Below the pieces are notes generated by a model. That model made no database searches, was not told the DNA's origin, and worked only from the letters and a program-made list of their open reading frames with translations. From Eutreptiella sp. 'Long Island Sound 2002' (lineage: Eukaryota > Euglenozoa > Euglenophyceae > Eutreptiales > Eutreptiaceae), in assembly GCA_964036045.1 (NCBI GenBank), contig OZ038378.1:173242946-173306945 (forward strand): DNA of 64,000 nt. Reading direction: 5' to 3'. A program made the translations under genes and the position numbers. Below, piece after piece: positions 1 through 11,915 of the stretch (positions are counted from its first letter, which is position 1; every line of letters starts with the position of its first letter).

Positions 1-1549
1 TCCTCTCTTCTCGGTGTCGGGTCGCTCTCACGACTCCTCCCGTGGATATGGGCCCCGTAGAAGGTAATGGCACACCACAGAAATCGGCTGGTCCCAACAT
101 TCCTGAGGGGCTGCCCTCTGCCCTCCATCCCCCCCCCCCCCTCAGCAAGTGTCTAATGCACTGGCTGGCAGGTTGTTGCAGTTGCTTTTTCTCGACAGTC
201 GCCGCCTGCACACACATGCAGATGGCGGTTGCCAACATCCGAAAAAGTCCCTCAAGTAGTGCTGCTCCGTTTGGCATCAGCGGAAGACCAGTCAAGGGTT
301 GGCGCTCCCTTGGAGCCTCGGCACGGTGAGTGTTCTGCTACTGACTGCTCAGCCTACAACCGGCTCTGGCTCGGTTGGAAACCCTGGTCACTGCCTGCAC
401 AGTTTTTTTTGGGATAACTGTGCCAAAGGTGTTTGGGGGCCCCCACGGGTCACGAATGGTCAGGGAGCACTAGCAATCTTCTTGTTTCGTCACCTGACGA
501 GGGATTGTCTGACATGTACTGCCTGTGAACACACCGAGGTCACAGACCTCCCTCCCCTCTGCAGCCAGGCATGGCAGGCACTCGGCAGGCCAGATTCCCG
601 CCCCCACCCCCGCTTCTCAACCTCAAAGCAGACCAGCGAAAAGGCCCCGCTGTCTTGCCCCGCACGCCAGTCTACTGGCTGGCCTCAGCAAGGGCCAACT
701 GTGGTCCTCGTTCTTCCCTCACCCCACATGGCCCCAGGAAATAGCGCTCCTGTGGAGTACGCACAGGCGCCTGCAGGCCCAGCCGCCCCCCTGGCCTCCC
801 CCCCCCCCGGAAAGCTCCCACAGGATGAGAGAGGAACGGGGGGGGGTTGCCACACAAAGCCAATATACATCCCGGCCAGAGCATTCTGTGTGGGATACAA
901 TGCAGCACGTTTTGCAGAAGTAGATATGGTCCCATGTACATTATAATGGTCGTTTTTCTTGAATGGCCACCACCGCGATATGCTGATCTCTCTGATCGCG
1001 TACGCACGCGCGCGCACACACAGCTTTATTGCTGCAGTGCAGACAGAGCGTGGCGTGTATCTTAGAGAAGTGTTTTGAATCATGCCTCAGCGTCAGCCGC
1101 ACAGGCAGTGGAGCGTAGCCCACCAATTGTGCCGGCAGGTGGACGCCAGAAACGGTGGCGATGCCGACACAGCTCTTGTTGGGGGTGGGCACCATGTCGC
1201 CCCATGGAATCTCCAATAGGGAGGCCACCTAAGTGGCTCGCCCACCGAACCTCCTGCCACGTTGTGACAGTGTCGGCGCTACTTTCTACCAAAGGTTTGC
1301 ATACGACGGTGTGCAACACGTTTTGGCATCATGTCCCTGTGTCAATAGTCCAAATGAAGAGTGGACTTGTTGAGTTTCTCTTTCATAGTGTTGGTGCTTC
1401 GAGGGATGTGTGGGAACACCAGCCAGCCACTCTGAGTGTTGTGTATGTGGATTGTGCTGAATGTTGTCGAATTTGCGCGTTCGTCTGCAGCATTCGAGTT
1501 GGGTCACTTGATGTTGTCACCCAGAAGAGGCACGGGTCCCGGGGGGGGG
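1..1549. other. unannotated region
   Basis: I recognise no gene here. A frame at 299-946 (plus) is open for about 215 codons, but its translation is low-complexity (Pro, Ala, Gly), shows no domain, and is matched by open frames on the other strand. Short C and G homopolymers are present near 129-141, 798-808 and 839-847. Confidence 0.5.
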
Positions 1550-2015
1550 GTCAACCATGAAGCGCACGCTACCCGCAACCAACAAGGAACGCGCTCCGCA
1601 CGCGCGACCCATGGAGCGTACGTAGTGGTCGGCCGGGACAACGCGTGGAGGAGCAGGGCACCTGGGCCTCACGCACACGGAAACGCAGCAAGGCATGTTG
1701 TGGACGGTTTGAGGACGGAGGTGTAGGGACAGCAAAAACAGTCAAAGGACCCCCGCAACAACCAGCACAACCCCAATACGCCAACTACTGGGCGCCGCTA
1801 ACGCGCAAACGGCACATCCTGCCACATCCAGCACAGCCCCAGCACACCAACCACTGGGCTCCGCGAACGCAGACACGACACCAGCAGGAGCACGGGCCAC
1901 AGCGGCCGACAGAAAGCAGCGACCCGATGCAGCATGCAAAGGGAAGAACGGGTGACGGTCCAGGGCCCCGTAAAGAAACAACAACCAGACGGAATGTCAC
2001 ACAGGGAGGCAGGGG
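1550..2015 (+). repeat. dispersed repeat family A, copy 1
   Basis: About 460 bp that recurs almost end to end at 49173-49640, with shorter copies at 11735-11915 and, inverted, at 33517-33687. It starts with GGTCAACCATGAAGCGC-type sequence and ends near a CAGACGGAATGTCACACAGG motif. The core holds two imperfect tandem units of about 63 bp, each with a CCAGCACARCCCCA box, a CCAAC(T/C)ACTGGG box and a GAACGC-type box. Frames are open in several directions, but none resembles a known protein. I see no clear terminal inverted repeats, so the class of element is unknown. Confidence 0.75.
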
Positions 2016-4440
2016 CTGACGATCAAAGCTGATGCTGATGACAACAATGGTCATGCCAGGGTGCCATGGGTCAATTCCAACCGCATTCTGTCACCCAAGA
2101 AGAGGTTTGGCCTCTTGGTGGGTGAGGACACACAGAGTCACACAGGACCCGAAGGGGGTGCAGCACAAAGTGGCCCCATACCGGGGGATTGGGCCCAGCG
2201 AACGGAGACAAGGACTCGTGTGCCACAACAGCAGCAGGATGGCGCTGGCAGCAATTTCACAGCGGATCAATGGAGAGTGGATGAGACTGGTAATCACACA
2301 GGAGGCAACCAGATCAGAGGGAGTTGCAGCCGACGGAGGCTGGAGCCCCAAAGTGGGTCAAGTGCAGCAGCTATTGGGCATCGGGTCCACTCGCTCATGC
2401 GCAGCATCCTGTTGCGGTCCTCTTGATGCGGTTCTTTCATGTTTGGTGGCACCAGTGAGCAGCAATGGGTTACTGTTCAGGGCCGCAGGACACATTGACA
2501 TGACGGAAAACAGCAGATTGCATATTGCGGGGGGGGGGGGGGGGGTTGGCACAAGGCCTATGTTGCAGGGGTGGGGGGGGTGGCCTGGAAAACTTCGCGT
2601 TTCAGAGACCTGGTGAAGATTTCCCTTGCGAAATTAATGGCTGAGGCGCTTTTGTGGGCCTGCACGTTTCCAAGAATTCACATTGGCCATGCTATTGTAT
2701 TACCTAAGCAGGCGAGTGTCCAATTTTCCTTCTGTGCACTGTACCACACACCAGGATAGGGTTGCAATTGCTTACCCATCGGGCCCTCTTCGCTTGTCAA
2801 AAAGGTGTTTTGTTTCGCTCCAATAGTTGCGGGTAGCCCCATAAAACACAGAATTGCATTGCTGTCAGGCTATGTGCATGAAATGCAAGAAAATCCACGC
2901 TTTTTTTTTTCGCTCGTGGAGGCTCTCCCTCCTAAGCAAATGCAGGGGTTTCTCCCAAGTGGGAAGCGGAGGATTCCACCTGGTTGTAAACAGGTTCCCC
3001 ACAATGAGCACTGCTGACCTGCAGTGAGCAGTGCCACCCACAAGGGCCTCGGGCATCGTTTGGCAAGGGGCTTAAGAAGTCTAGTGCAATAGACACGAGG
3101 CCTTGTGTAGTGCTGGAGGATCTCATGCTTGCTTGCCCAAGGCTGGGACTCAGGCTTGGAACCGGGTTTTTGGGTATCACCAATATCCTGTACCTCATTG
3201 AATCAAAGTAACAGCCACCTGTATTTTGCGACAAAAGCCAGGAGTTGGCTCCAGTTTTTTTGCAAAATGTCGGGGAAGTTCGATTGGATTTGTAAATTCT
3301 TCTCGACCCTAATATTGTGCCCATCATTTGTGAAGCTAGAAATCCGGTTTTCAGCCTATCAATAACTGGTACCTGTTTGGCATAAGCAAAATTTTAAGCA
3401 ATAAGTGGTTTAACGTTGATGAAGAAGTCAATAACTGGTAACAAAGTTTTGCTACAATAACTGGTTTCCGTTTGCATAAAAGATGACACGCCTTGGCCCA
3501 GCATCTGGTGAGAAATGGGGGGGGGGCACTGGGTGAGATACTTGAGACTGTGCTGGAGGAGGCAGTGGCTGGTGTTTCGAAGAAGTGGTCTTGCTCAGCA
3601 GTCACAACTACAAGGAACATAGCTGACCACCTTTGCGCAAAGTGGGCTGGAGACTGGAGGTAATTGGGGGAAGGAATGAGCCGCCTCACCATAAACCTCG
3701 GAAGTTTGGGTTGGAAGGGCAACAATGAGGGTAGATCCCAACTTATGCCCAAAGCTATCCTGGGGTTCTTGTATGGAGTCCGGTCAGCACGCCAGGGATT
3801 TTTTGTGCAGTGTCATTTTTGTGCACAACTTCCCTGGTGTACGGACCGGAAAGCAGGTGGGCGTGCACACATTTTCTATGTTGTACATCCCGGAAAGGGG
3901 GATGGTGTGCGCAGCTTCCCTGGTACGAGCATTTCCCTGGATAGCTGACTGGGAAGAGGGTGCATGCACACAAAATGTCACACATGCAACGTATGGGGGT
4001 GCGGGTGGAGTGATATCCGCCGGTTCAGAATTCAATCCAATGACCATAAACGTAACAGTCTACCGTTTGTCCAAGTCAGCTAGCAGTGCTTATATAGAAT
4101 TCGACACAACCCCCGCCCACCTGTGCGTTCATCACGCACGAAAAAACACTGTGCAGCGTCTCACCTTTCTGTCTGGTATGGGAGCCGATTGTACCACCCA
4201 TTGTGTTGTGCGGTCACTCCGCAGTAGAATACATCCGGAATGGGCTTTAGCCCTCTCCTCAACTAATGTGGTAAGGGTGTGTGTGGGTCAGTTGGGTTGG
4301 GGTTGGTGGGGGGGGGGGGGGGGCAGGGTGGGAGGGGAAAAAGGTGTGGGGGCAAGGGGGCTTTGCGCTGTGCTTGGGGTGCACTGAGCACGGGTGGGGA
4401 GGTTGTATTGCGCTCTGTGCAAGCGAACGTGCATTTTGTG
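2016..4440. other. unannotated region
   Basis: No gene recognised. It contains a G homopolymer of about 18 bases near 2529-2546, a second near 4310-4323, and scattered open frames without recognisable domains or supporting splice structure. Confidence 0.45.
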
Positions 4441-4444
4441 GCCG

Positions 4445-4560
4445 CAGGAAATCGGACACCCTGTCCTCTGGGCCAGCACCACACACGCAAAATGGTGTGT
4501 TCCCCTTCCCCTTGTAGGTTAGGGTAGTGCACTAACCAATGAGCTATCAGCCAAGGTGGG
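4445..4560 (-). repeat. possible tRNA-derived SINE head
   Basis: Read on the minus strand, this stretch contains GATAGCTCATTGGTTAGTGC. That looks like a tRNA D-arm and matches the Pol III A-box pattern TRGYNNANNNG. About 75 bases downstream is a GTCCGATTTCC stretch that is only a rough B-box. It does not fold as a complete tRNA by eye. A tRNA-derived SINE head or a decayed tRNA gene is possible; chance is not excluded. Confidence 0.25.
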
Positions 4561-6527
4561 CACCAGGTCTTGTGGTGGCCAAATACAATGGACATGGATT
4601 TGTGCGGGTAAAAGTAAAATGTAAAATGTTTTCACGTGAAGGACCACTGCAAAGAGGACTACCAGTGAGTCTTTCAAAAGTTGATAGAAGAGGGCGCCTG
4701 ACCCAGTTTCCCTTTGTGCAGATCCATGTCATTCAGCGTCAGCGTCTGAACACACTGAAACTCCTGCACCACCATCCGCAGCACGAGCAGTGTGCTTTCT
4801 GTGCGCACATCGCAGCCTCCACCCCAATGTATGGCCATACGGCAAGCTCCTGCACCAGCGGTCACTCCCCTTTCTTGGGGCATCCCCCTATGGTACTGCA
4901 ACCCAGTGTCCTTCCGCCGCCGCCCACACTCCCGCCGGCGACGGAGCCCCCGAGGCGCTGCCCCCGGCACCCCGCGTCCTCGTTCCCGTCCCTTGGCAAT
5001 CCAACGGGCCACTCCCGTGAGGCAGCTGCGGAGCATACCGATTCCTCCGCGACGCCGGCGGAAGGGGCGGACTCGGACGAGCAAAGCCTACTGACTATCC
5101 AAGTCAAGGCGGGCTCACTGGCCTCAATCTTCGGCGACGCCGTTTTCGCTGCAGACGCGAGGCAGTGGCTGCCGACACCGAGCGATGGCGAGCCCCCCCC
5201 CCTGAAAGCGCGCGTCAAGGTCCAGGTGGTCGCCCCCGACGGCCGACCGCTGCTGCGGGCCCCGATCCACGAGGAGGACGCCGCGTATCGCGCCGCCCGC
5301 CAGGAGGATATGGCGTGGCTGCAGCGGCAGCAGCAGGCGACCCAGTCCGCCGGCGCAGCACCCGAGGGGGAAGGGTCTGTTGCAGCGAAGCCAAACGACA
5401 AGTCGCGTGCGTCGCAGGTGCCCGACCCGTCCCCGACCGTCCTCCTGACCATTGCCGGGACCGCGCAGTGCTATTTGGCCCTGCAGCCGGACGCTGCGCA
5501 TTCCGGCGGCCGGGACTCGACTCCGCCGCGGCCGAGAGACCAGGTCTATCACCACGTGCACCGGCCGCCAACGCCGCCGCGGCCGCGGCCGTGGGATCCG
5601 AGTGACTGGTCATCATCAATCCCGACGGGTAATGCCCCGCCGCCAGGCCCGGCAGCCCCACTGCCGCAGCGACCAGCAACACCCCCCGAGACGAACATAG
5701 TCTGGCCCCAGCGAAATGCCGGCGATCTATTTCCAGTTCCTGCACAACAGCGGCACGTTACACCACCGAGATCCAACCAGCCATGGCGACCACATTTCAG
5801 TGATCCACCGCAACCACAGCACACCTCTCAACCTCCATTCTCTCTTACAGGCTGGCCGACGACAGCCGCCCACGGTGATGTATTACCACTGCCATCTGAT
5901 TCAGCCCCACCCCCTGCATCCAATGCACTCCCCACGGCCCTGCACGAAGCTTTCAACCACCATCAACTCAGCGTTGCTGCCACTGCCATGAGTGGCGGCC
6001 ACACTGCCCTTTATACGGCGACAGCACCCGTTGCGGCGATGACGCTGCCTGCAGCCACAGCAGCCTTGCTCGGTGCTGCAGACACAGTCACAACAAGATT
6101 GCCCGGGGCCGCAGTGAGCGGAGCAACAGCAGCCCTAGCTGCTCCACCCGGATCTGCATTTGATGAAAGTGCATGTGCAGCAAGCGCTGCGCTGCCTGCT
6201 GGTGCCGCCGATGCAGCCATACCCGGGCTGTCTCCAGGTGTCCTTGGCACGGCCCCAATGATGGTTCCTGCGAGTGGACTGGGCGCAGCCTCGGATCCCC
6301 AGACTGCAGGTGGATTGAGCACAGCCCAAAATGCTCTGCGTAGAAGGGCACTTGGCACAGCCCCACCCGCCATATCTACAAGTACGACCAACACAGCCGC
6401 AACAACCCCGTCCGGAGGCTTCAGCCACACACTGACCTCTTTTCACGGCCGCCAGTACATGGGTCCCGTTAGCAGTTTGCAACCCACCGGAGTGCCTTCT
6501 GCGTTCCAGGGCTGGCATGTCGCCTAA
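4539..6527 (+). CDS. Pro/Ala-rich protein of unknown function
   Basis: A single long plus-strand frame of up to 662 codons ending in TAA. I recognise no family. The N-terminal quarter looks like ordinary sequence, and its first part may be non-coding because a pyrimidine tract plus CAG at about 4701-4722 could be the real exon start. From about 4900 to 5650 the DNA becomes strongly GC-rich and encodes a compact, possibly folded segment (around DEQSLLTIQVKAGSLASIFG to a Gln-rich ARQEDMAWLQRQQQ helix). A Pro-rich linker and a long Ala/Thr/Gly/Pro-rich tail follow. A good acceptor-like TTCTCTCTTACAG lies at about 5850-5862, so part of the Pro-rich section may be an intron. Low-complexity tails can arise without selection, so coding status is moderately supported at best. 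Confidence 0.45.
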   Translation: MSYQPRWAPGLVVAKYNGHGFVRVKVKCKMFSREGPLQRGLPVSLSKVDRRGRLTQFPFVQIHVIQRQRLNTLKLLHHHPQHEQCAFCAHIAASTPMYGHTASSCTSGHSPFLGHPPMVLQPSVLPPPPTLPPATEPPRRCPRHPASSFPSLGNPTGHSREAAAEHTDSSATPAEGADSDEQSLLTIQVKAGSLASIFGDAVFAADARQWLPTPSDGEPPPLKARVKVQVVAPDGRPLLRAPIHEEDAAYRAARQEDMAWLQRQQQATQSAGAAPEGEGSVAAKPNDKSRASQVPDPSPTVLLTIAGTAQCYLALQPDAAHSGGRDSTPPRPRDQVYHHVHRPPTPPRPRPWDPSDWSSSIPTGNAPPPGPAAPLPQRPATPPETNIVWPQRNAGDLFPVPAQQRHVTPPRSNQPWRPHFSDPPQPQHTSQPPFSLTGWPTTAAHGDVLPLPSDSAPPPASNALPTALHEAFNHHQLSVAATAMSGGHTALYTATAPVAAMTLPAATAALLGAADTVTTRLPGAAVSGATAALAAPPGSAFDESACAASAALPAGAADAAIPGLSPGVLGTAPMMVPASGLGAASDPQTAGGLSTAQNALRRRALGTAPPAISTSTTNTAATTPSGGFSHTLTSFHGRQYMGPVSSLQPTGVPSAFQGWHVA

Positions 6528-8201
6528 GTCTTGCTAACTGGTCCCCGTCGCCGGAAGTGCAAGTGCACTGCATGCACAATGCAAAATCCACAACACTTTT
6601 GCCAAAGCCCCTCTTGATTCCCGGTGGGGAGGATGGTGGGACAGGGATTTTTACGTCCTCCTGCGGAAGGAATGTGTACAAATCGTGCTTGGCCAGGGAC
6701 GCAGCGACCATGAGTGTTGTGTGTATATTAATATTGTCACTTTGATGCGAGTGTGGTCACTGTTCGCAGCGATGGTCTCTTGGCGGGCCCGTCTGGAGGA
6801 GTGGCAACCTGATTGACAACACGCTTTCGAAATGGCTGTTGGCGGGACTGGACCGGGATCGATCCGTGCCACGTGGACGCCGCGCTGGCGTCCTCTTGCC
6901 GCTGTCCCGACCAAGTCCTTGCTCGTGGCCTTCATCGTACAGGAAGATCTAGGGAGGTCGGGGTGCACGTTGTTGTGGGAAAGGGGGAGAAGGGACCTCG
7001 ACTGCGGTAACTGGATGCCCAAGTTGAACCTTGGATAGCCAAACGCACTGCATATTGTATTCGTATCGTGCATTTCTTGGGGTGAGAATTGCCTGACTGT
7101 GCGCCTTAACGAGAACCGCATATGGTGCTCTGCAAGGCTACGTCTTGGCCATGCCTGCGCTTGGGCCTCCATGGCTTGTTCATTGGGTCTGCCTGTGGGT
7201 GGCTGCTGCAGTGACAGTGCTTGGGCGTCCATATTGTCAGGGCTCCTGGCCAAGGCGCGGTGCGTCCGCAAAGCAACCAGCCCACATGCTGATATCTCGA
7301 ACCACGTGCCACGAATGCGTTCCGTGCACAGTCAGTGCACGACGGAGAATTTCCGTGATGCGGGGGACAAAGTAAATGGACCAATGAGGCTGTTATCGCT
7401 AGCCCTTTCCTTCGCCTTTGTGGTTCAGCCCCCCAACCCTTCTCCGTCCCGGGTGGATACTGCATCTTCCCCTTTGCTCCTGTGGATGACTCCCCCACTG
7501 TGTCCACGCTGTGTTAGTACGTGGATTCGACCCATTGGGCACCGTATGGTAACATGTCGTTGTGCAAGAGCCCGTACAATGACAACAACAGTCAAGAGCC
7601 GTTTTTTTTCCTCGCGGCCTCCACTGATGTCTGCAGGAGATGCAAACTGTGTTGGAAGCCGGAGGCATTCCAGACGGTGACGGCCATCGTCGATCATGCC
7701 TCCGCTCCCGCTTCCTATTGCAATGCCAGGCTTCCGCTATTTCCGCAGCCTAATCTGCCAGTACGGATATGTGACGCCCTGATACCTCAGGCACGTTCCG
7801 TCTCGGCCTGGCCTCTATCCTCGCCCAGTGCGATCATCCAGCCAAAACGTTTTGGATTTTGTCGTTTTTGAGCCGAAAATTTTCTCTCGGGTGCGGCTGC
7901 ATCAGGCCCGGCTGGATGGGCACTGGCCCCACTGGCCCTGGAAACATGGCAGACTTCAATTCAAAGGCGTCGATCGGCCATAAAGAGGCCCATTGGATGC
8001 GCATCTCCAAGCCCGTCATCAAGATCATTATTTAGTCAGCACTGCGCCTCGTGCAGGCAGACTAGCATATGAAGAAAACCAAAGGCCGGGCCAGGCTATC
8101 TGGAGCGGATCAGGACGGATGCTGCAACATCTGCCTGTTTCTGATCAATATATAAACAAAGGTGAGCAAAAGAGCTTCACTTTGCCTCCCCCGGCAGGCC
8201 A
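6528..8201. other. unannotated region
   Basis: No gene recognised. Frames of up to about 200 codons exist on both strands around 6650-7700, but they overlap antisense and have no recognisable domain. Confidence 0.4.
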
Positions 8202-8601
8202 GGCGACCTGAAAATTGCTCCGGGGGGGGGGGGGGATGGCACGGACGCCCGCCGAGGAGGGGGGGGGGGAGAAATGGGCTGCCGTGCCGCGCCCTTTGTT
8301 TTGTGTAACAATGGATGTTGGCGCCAAAGGCGCCGGAACACAAATTTTGGCCTAAAAAAGTTTTTTTCCACCAAAATGTCCCCACATATCCTCACATATG
8401 TGTAGTCAAAATAAATGATCAGCCCGACGTGGGGATCATTTTGAGCCATTTCTGTTGGGTTCCCCGCCCCCCGGCACGGCAGGTAGGGCACCCCGCGCCC
8501 CGAACCCCCCCTCCCGGTATGGCGGCCAAGGAGGGGGAGGGGTTGGGAAATGGACCTCCGTGCCCCCCCCCCCCCCACCCCTGGAGCAATTTTCTTCTCG
8601 C
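8202..8601. mobile_element. MITE-like element with G/C-tract termini
   Basis: The ends are inverted repeats. The left end reads GGCGACCTGAAAATTGCTCC (8202-8221) followed by a G tract. The right end, reverse-complemented, reads GGCGAGAAGAAAATTGCTCC (from 8601) followed by a G tract. About 18 of 20 terminal bases agree. The 400-bp interior has no coding potential and contains further G-rich/C-rich matching blocks (8258-8270 versus 8504-8512, and 8563-8577). This size and structure fit a non-autonomous DNA transposon. I could not identify a target-site duplication. Confidence 0.6.
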
Positions 8602-11600
8602 CCCAGTGTGAGGAAGAGGATCGGACAGGGGGTGCGGTCGTATCAGCAGCTCTGCCTATTCCGCTGTCCTTTGCTGTCCTCAGTTGATGTATTTCGTCAC
8701 CCCATTTGGCGACTGTGTCAAACGGGATGGCCAATTTGCTTCTACCTTGCGCCGTTGCTCTTTCAGGCGCATTTATTGTCCACATCATACCCATCTTGGG
8801 CCGAAAATGAAACCTGTACACTGAACACCCATGCGAGGGAGTCGTCTGAAGATGTCATTTGCTGTCAGATGCAAACCACTGTCCACCCAATCCACACTGC
8901 TCGTGCAACTGCTGATGTGCGCTGGATGCGTGAAGCAGCCTTGAATCTGCTTTTGCTCCCTGGAAGACATATGCCCACAAACAAAGATGATGCTTGCACC
9001 CCTGTTCCCGTGCCAGCCCACCCAGTTCTTCCGGCAGTGAGAGCCTCGCCCCTGTTGAGCCTTGGAACCACTAATCCACGAGCCAGAAATTTGTCCAGAA
9101 ATGTCTGGCAGCAGAAACCTCATATGTTACAGCAACATTGAGGGCTGCGGCGTCTCCATCATCCCGATTATCAACATCATTGGCACAGTGAACATGTGAC
9201 AGATGGCCAGTGGTTGTGCAACCCTTGCAGATGCATCACACGGGCACTTGGGCGCTGCGTGCACAAGCGGGCAGCGGTGGCAGTGCAGTGTGACGCTCAG
9301 CTTGACATGCTGGTTCAAATGGATGGGTACGCACTCGAAGAAGACCGCTTGTGGGCAAGGCGGTGGGGTCTGCCTGTTCAGTTTGAAAGGTGACCCCTGC
9401 TGCAGGGCTGAGGGTCATGCAGGCAACACCACGAATTGTGAGGGAGCGGCGCTGTTGTGCATCAGCTGCACAGTGCGCCCGGGCAGAAAGGTGGTTATTT
9501 ACTTGAGTACAAAGAGGCCAATTGGTGTCAGCTGATTTCTCCCGCATTGAAGACCTTTCTGGTGGTCCACTGACCTTGAAGCTTCCCGTTGCACAACTTC
9601 TTCCCCCCCCCCCCCCACGCTTTCTCAAACCAGTGCGTGCAACCGGGAGTATTAAATGGCACACTTGATTAGCCTTTATGGCATCCTCCCCCCCTCTTCC
9701 CCTGTGTCCAAGAGATGCTCAGCAGCGCTTTCCTTCGACATTTCTGACACAATTAGACCTGAATTTGATTTAGTACAAAATGTAGCAATGCAGTGAGAAG
9801 CCAAGAGTTTGGGTTTGAATTGCTCAGGTTACAAATTGCCAATCGCCGTTTGCACTTTGAAGGATGTTTGGTGTTCCAAGGGAGCATATTCCATGACTCT
9901 CCACTCTGGAAAGCAGTTCCAGTATCGCAGGCATGAGGTGGGCTGCCGGCATAGCTGCTGTGCCGTCATGCATTCAACAGGTGCCTTTGTCAAAGGTACA
10001 ATATGTGTCCGGGCCATATCAATTTGGAACTGAGGGCATCTCTGAACTAGGGGAGGGTAGTATACAAATGCCATTGAGGTGGTGCACTGCTGTGGTGAAT
10101 TGGTGTGAGATGGAGCACGGGCCAATAGGCTTTGGGTGTGTTACGCATGGGCTGTTTACTTTTGCCCAAAGGCCCCGCCAATATAATCTTGTCATACACG
10201 TGATCATACACATGACACATATCTTTCCTTACCATCAAGGTTTGCACAAAAGAGTAAAACGGGAACGAATTGCACGGCCCTATATTTGGCAGTCATTTGG
10301 GCAACATTGTCATACTAGGCCCGACTTGAATCGTGGCATGTGATGATCAATTGATTTTTGAAAATTGCAGTGTTGGGGACCACCATAGCTTGGTGAAGGG
10401 GGTTGCATTGCGCGTTGTGCACGTGCTGTGTGCAAATTCAGCCGTTTTGGTCCCCCAACCCAGCAAGAATAAAGTGGTATTTGCATTAGAGCCGAAACTT
10501 GAGGGGGCGCACCGTGCGCTGTGCCCGCGCTGTGCGAAAAGTCGGCTGTTTTCCACCACCGGTAGCAACGGGTCCCAGGGTCCTGAATTCTGCAGCCTAC
10601 AGCCCCTGCTGGTACACCAGGGTTTTTTTTTTGTCTGATGCTTGCCACGGGCCCCAGAGTCCTGAATTCTGCACCCCATGCCCGTTTTGAATTGATCATG
10701 CATGCTTCTGTAGGTGGGTGGTTTTCAGGGGTGTTCCCTGGATAAACAACGTAATAACTGGCGCTGTGATCCCTGAGTCAAGCATTTTGGCTGTGGAAGG
10801 TTGAGTGTTTTGGCAAAGTCGCCAATCACAGGTGCTGTGCGCGCGCCGTGCCCATGCTGTGCTGAAACTGCCCAGTCCCTATTTCCATGGATGGGCTTCT
10901 GTGATGGATGCCACAGACATTCTGGAGGGTGACAATTATTGTCGTTCTTATGGTTATTCCAACGGACATAGTTCAGTGTTCTAGTGCTTCCCCGGGGAAC
11001 TGGGATATTTGGCTGCCGAAATGCACCAGAAGCAGGCCACAGAAACGTACAAAACAGGGTCACACAGAAGGATGACCTGGGTGCTGGGGGCGGGGGCAGA
11101 GGGGTACTGTCTGGGTGAGTGGGGTTGCAATTGGCTCCAGAGGTTGGTGATTGTTATCCTTGAGCTACCATTGTAGGCTACAACTGCCGTTGTGTGCCAT
11201 GACTGCACTGTTGTGCAACAACTGTGTTTCATTCATGGGTACATCCTGTTGTGTCATATTTGTTGCATCTTTTGCAGTTTCAATTGAGAGTCCGCCTGAA
11301 CCCTTCCATGCCGATCATCGCTTGAGGCACGCCCTGTCCCTGCCCTGTCTCCCTAAAGCTGTTTCGTGGCAGTCTAACCATTGGACAATTCTGACAGTTT
11401 GTATCCTTCGCAGTCGACTTTGCATTGTTGAGAGCTGCATTATCAAACAAAACAATGTGTGTTCGTGGGTTGGGCAAGGACTGTGCTGAGGCGGGCGGGG
11501 AATTTGAAAGCATGAGGGTTTCACATACTCCCCTCCCTATTTTTCATGGTTGCCTCTGGGTGCAGGGGAGCTTTTGAATTCAGATACAATCGGAGATAGT

Positions 11601-11734
11601 GCTTCCCTAAGTCTGTCTGTCCTGTTTTGTGGGGCAGCTTTGTGATCTCATCCTTGATTTTAGGTAAGTTTTGCACAAATGAAGTTGCATGTGTGAAATG
11701 GGGTAGTATAAGCCTTTGGGGGAGGGGAAGAAAC
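8602..11734. other. unannotated region with GC-box repeats
   Basis: No gene recognised. A motif of the form GCGC(T/G)GTGC-N-GCTGTG followed by a (T/C)GGCTGTTTT-like segment occurs near 10402-10450, 10503-10560 and 10828-10872. A segment with CCTGAATTCTGCA and a poly-T stretch plus GTCTGATGC occurs twice at 10570-10680, and a related one lies near 26545-26625. A C tract lies at 9604-9616. Confidence 0.45.
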
Positions 11735-11915
11735 AGCAACCCAACAGACCACATGCGCACGGAAACACAGCGACGCAAGTAGTGGGCGACCAGAATGCAG
11801 AAGGGAGTGGGCAGCAAAAACCAAGAAACGACCCGGCACCAACCAGCACAACCCCAGTACGCCAACTACTGGGCTCCGCTAAAACAAAAACCACACCAAA
11901 AGGAACACAGGCTAA
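11735..11915 (+). repeat. dispersed repeat family A, copy 3 (partial)
   Basis: Partial copy of the repeat at 1550-2015. It retains the GCGCACGGAAACACAGCGAC-type segment and the first 63-bp unit (CCAGCACAACCCCAGTACGCC to ACTGGGCTCCGCTAA), but the second unit is missing. Next to it, on the minus strand at about 11925-12080, is a short frame (SEKLASIFRNISAAKIEAS and onward) that looks less repetitive and might be a stray exon of an unknown gene. I cannot assign it. Confidence 0.6.

Noticed and set aside
299-946. 215-codon plus-strand frame
   Set aside because: Low-complexity Pro/Ala/Gly translation, overlapping frames on the other strand, no domain.
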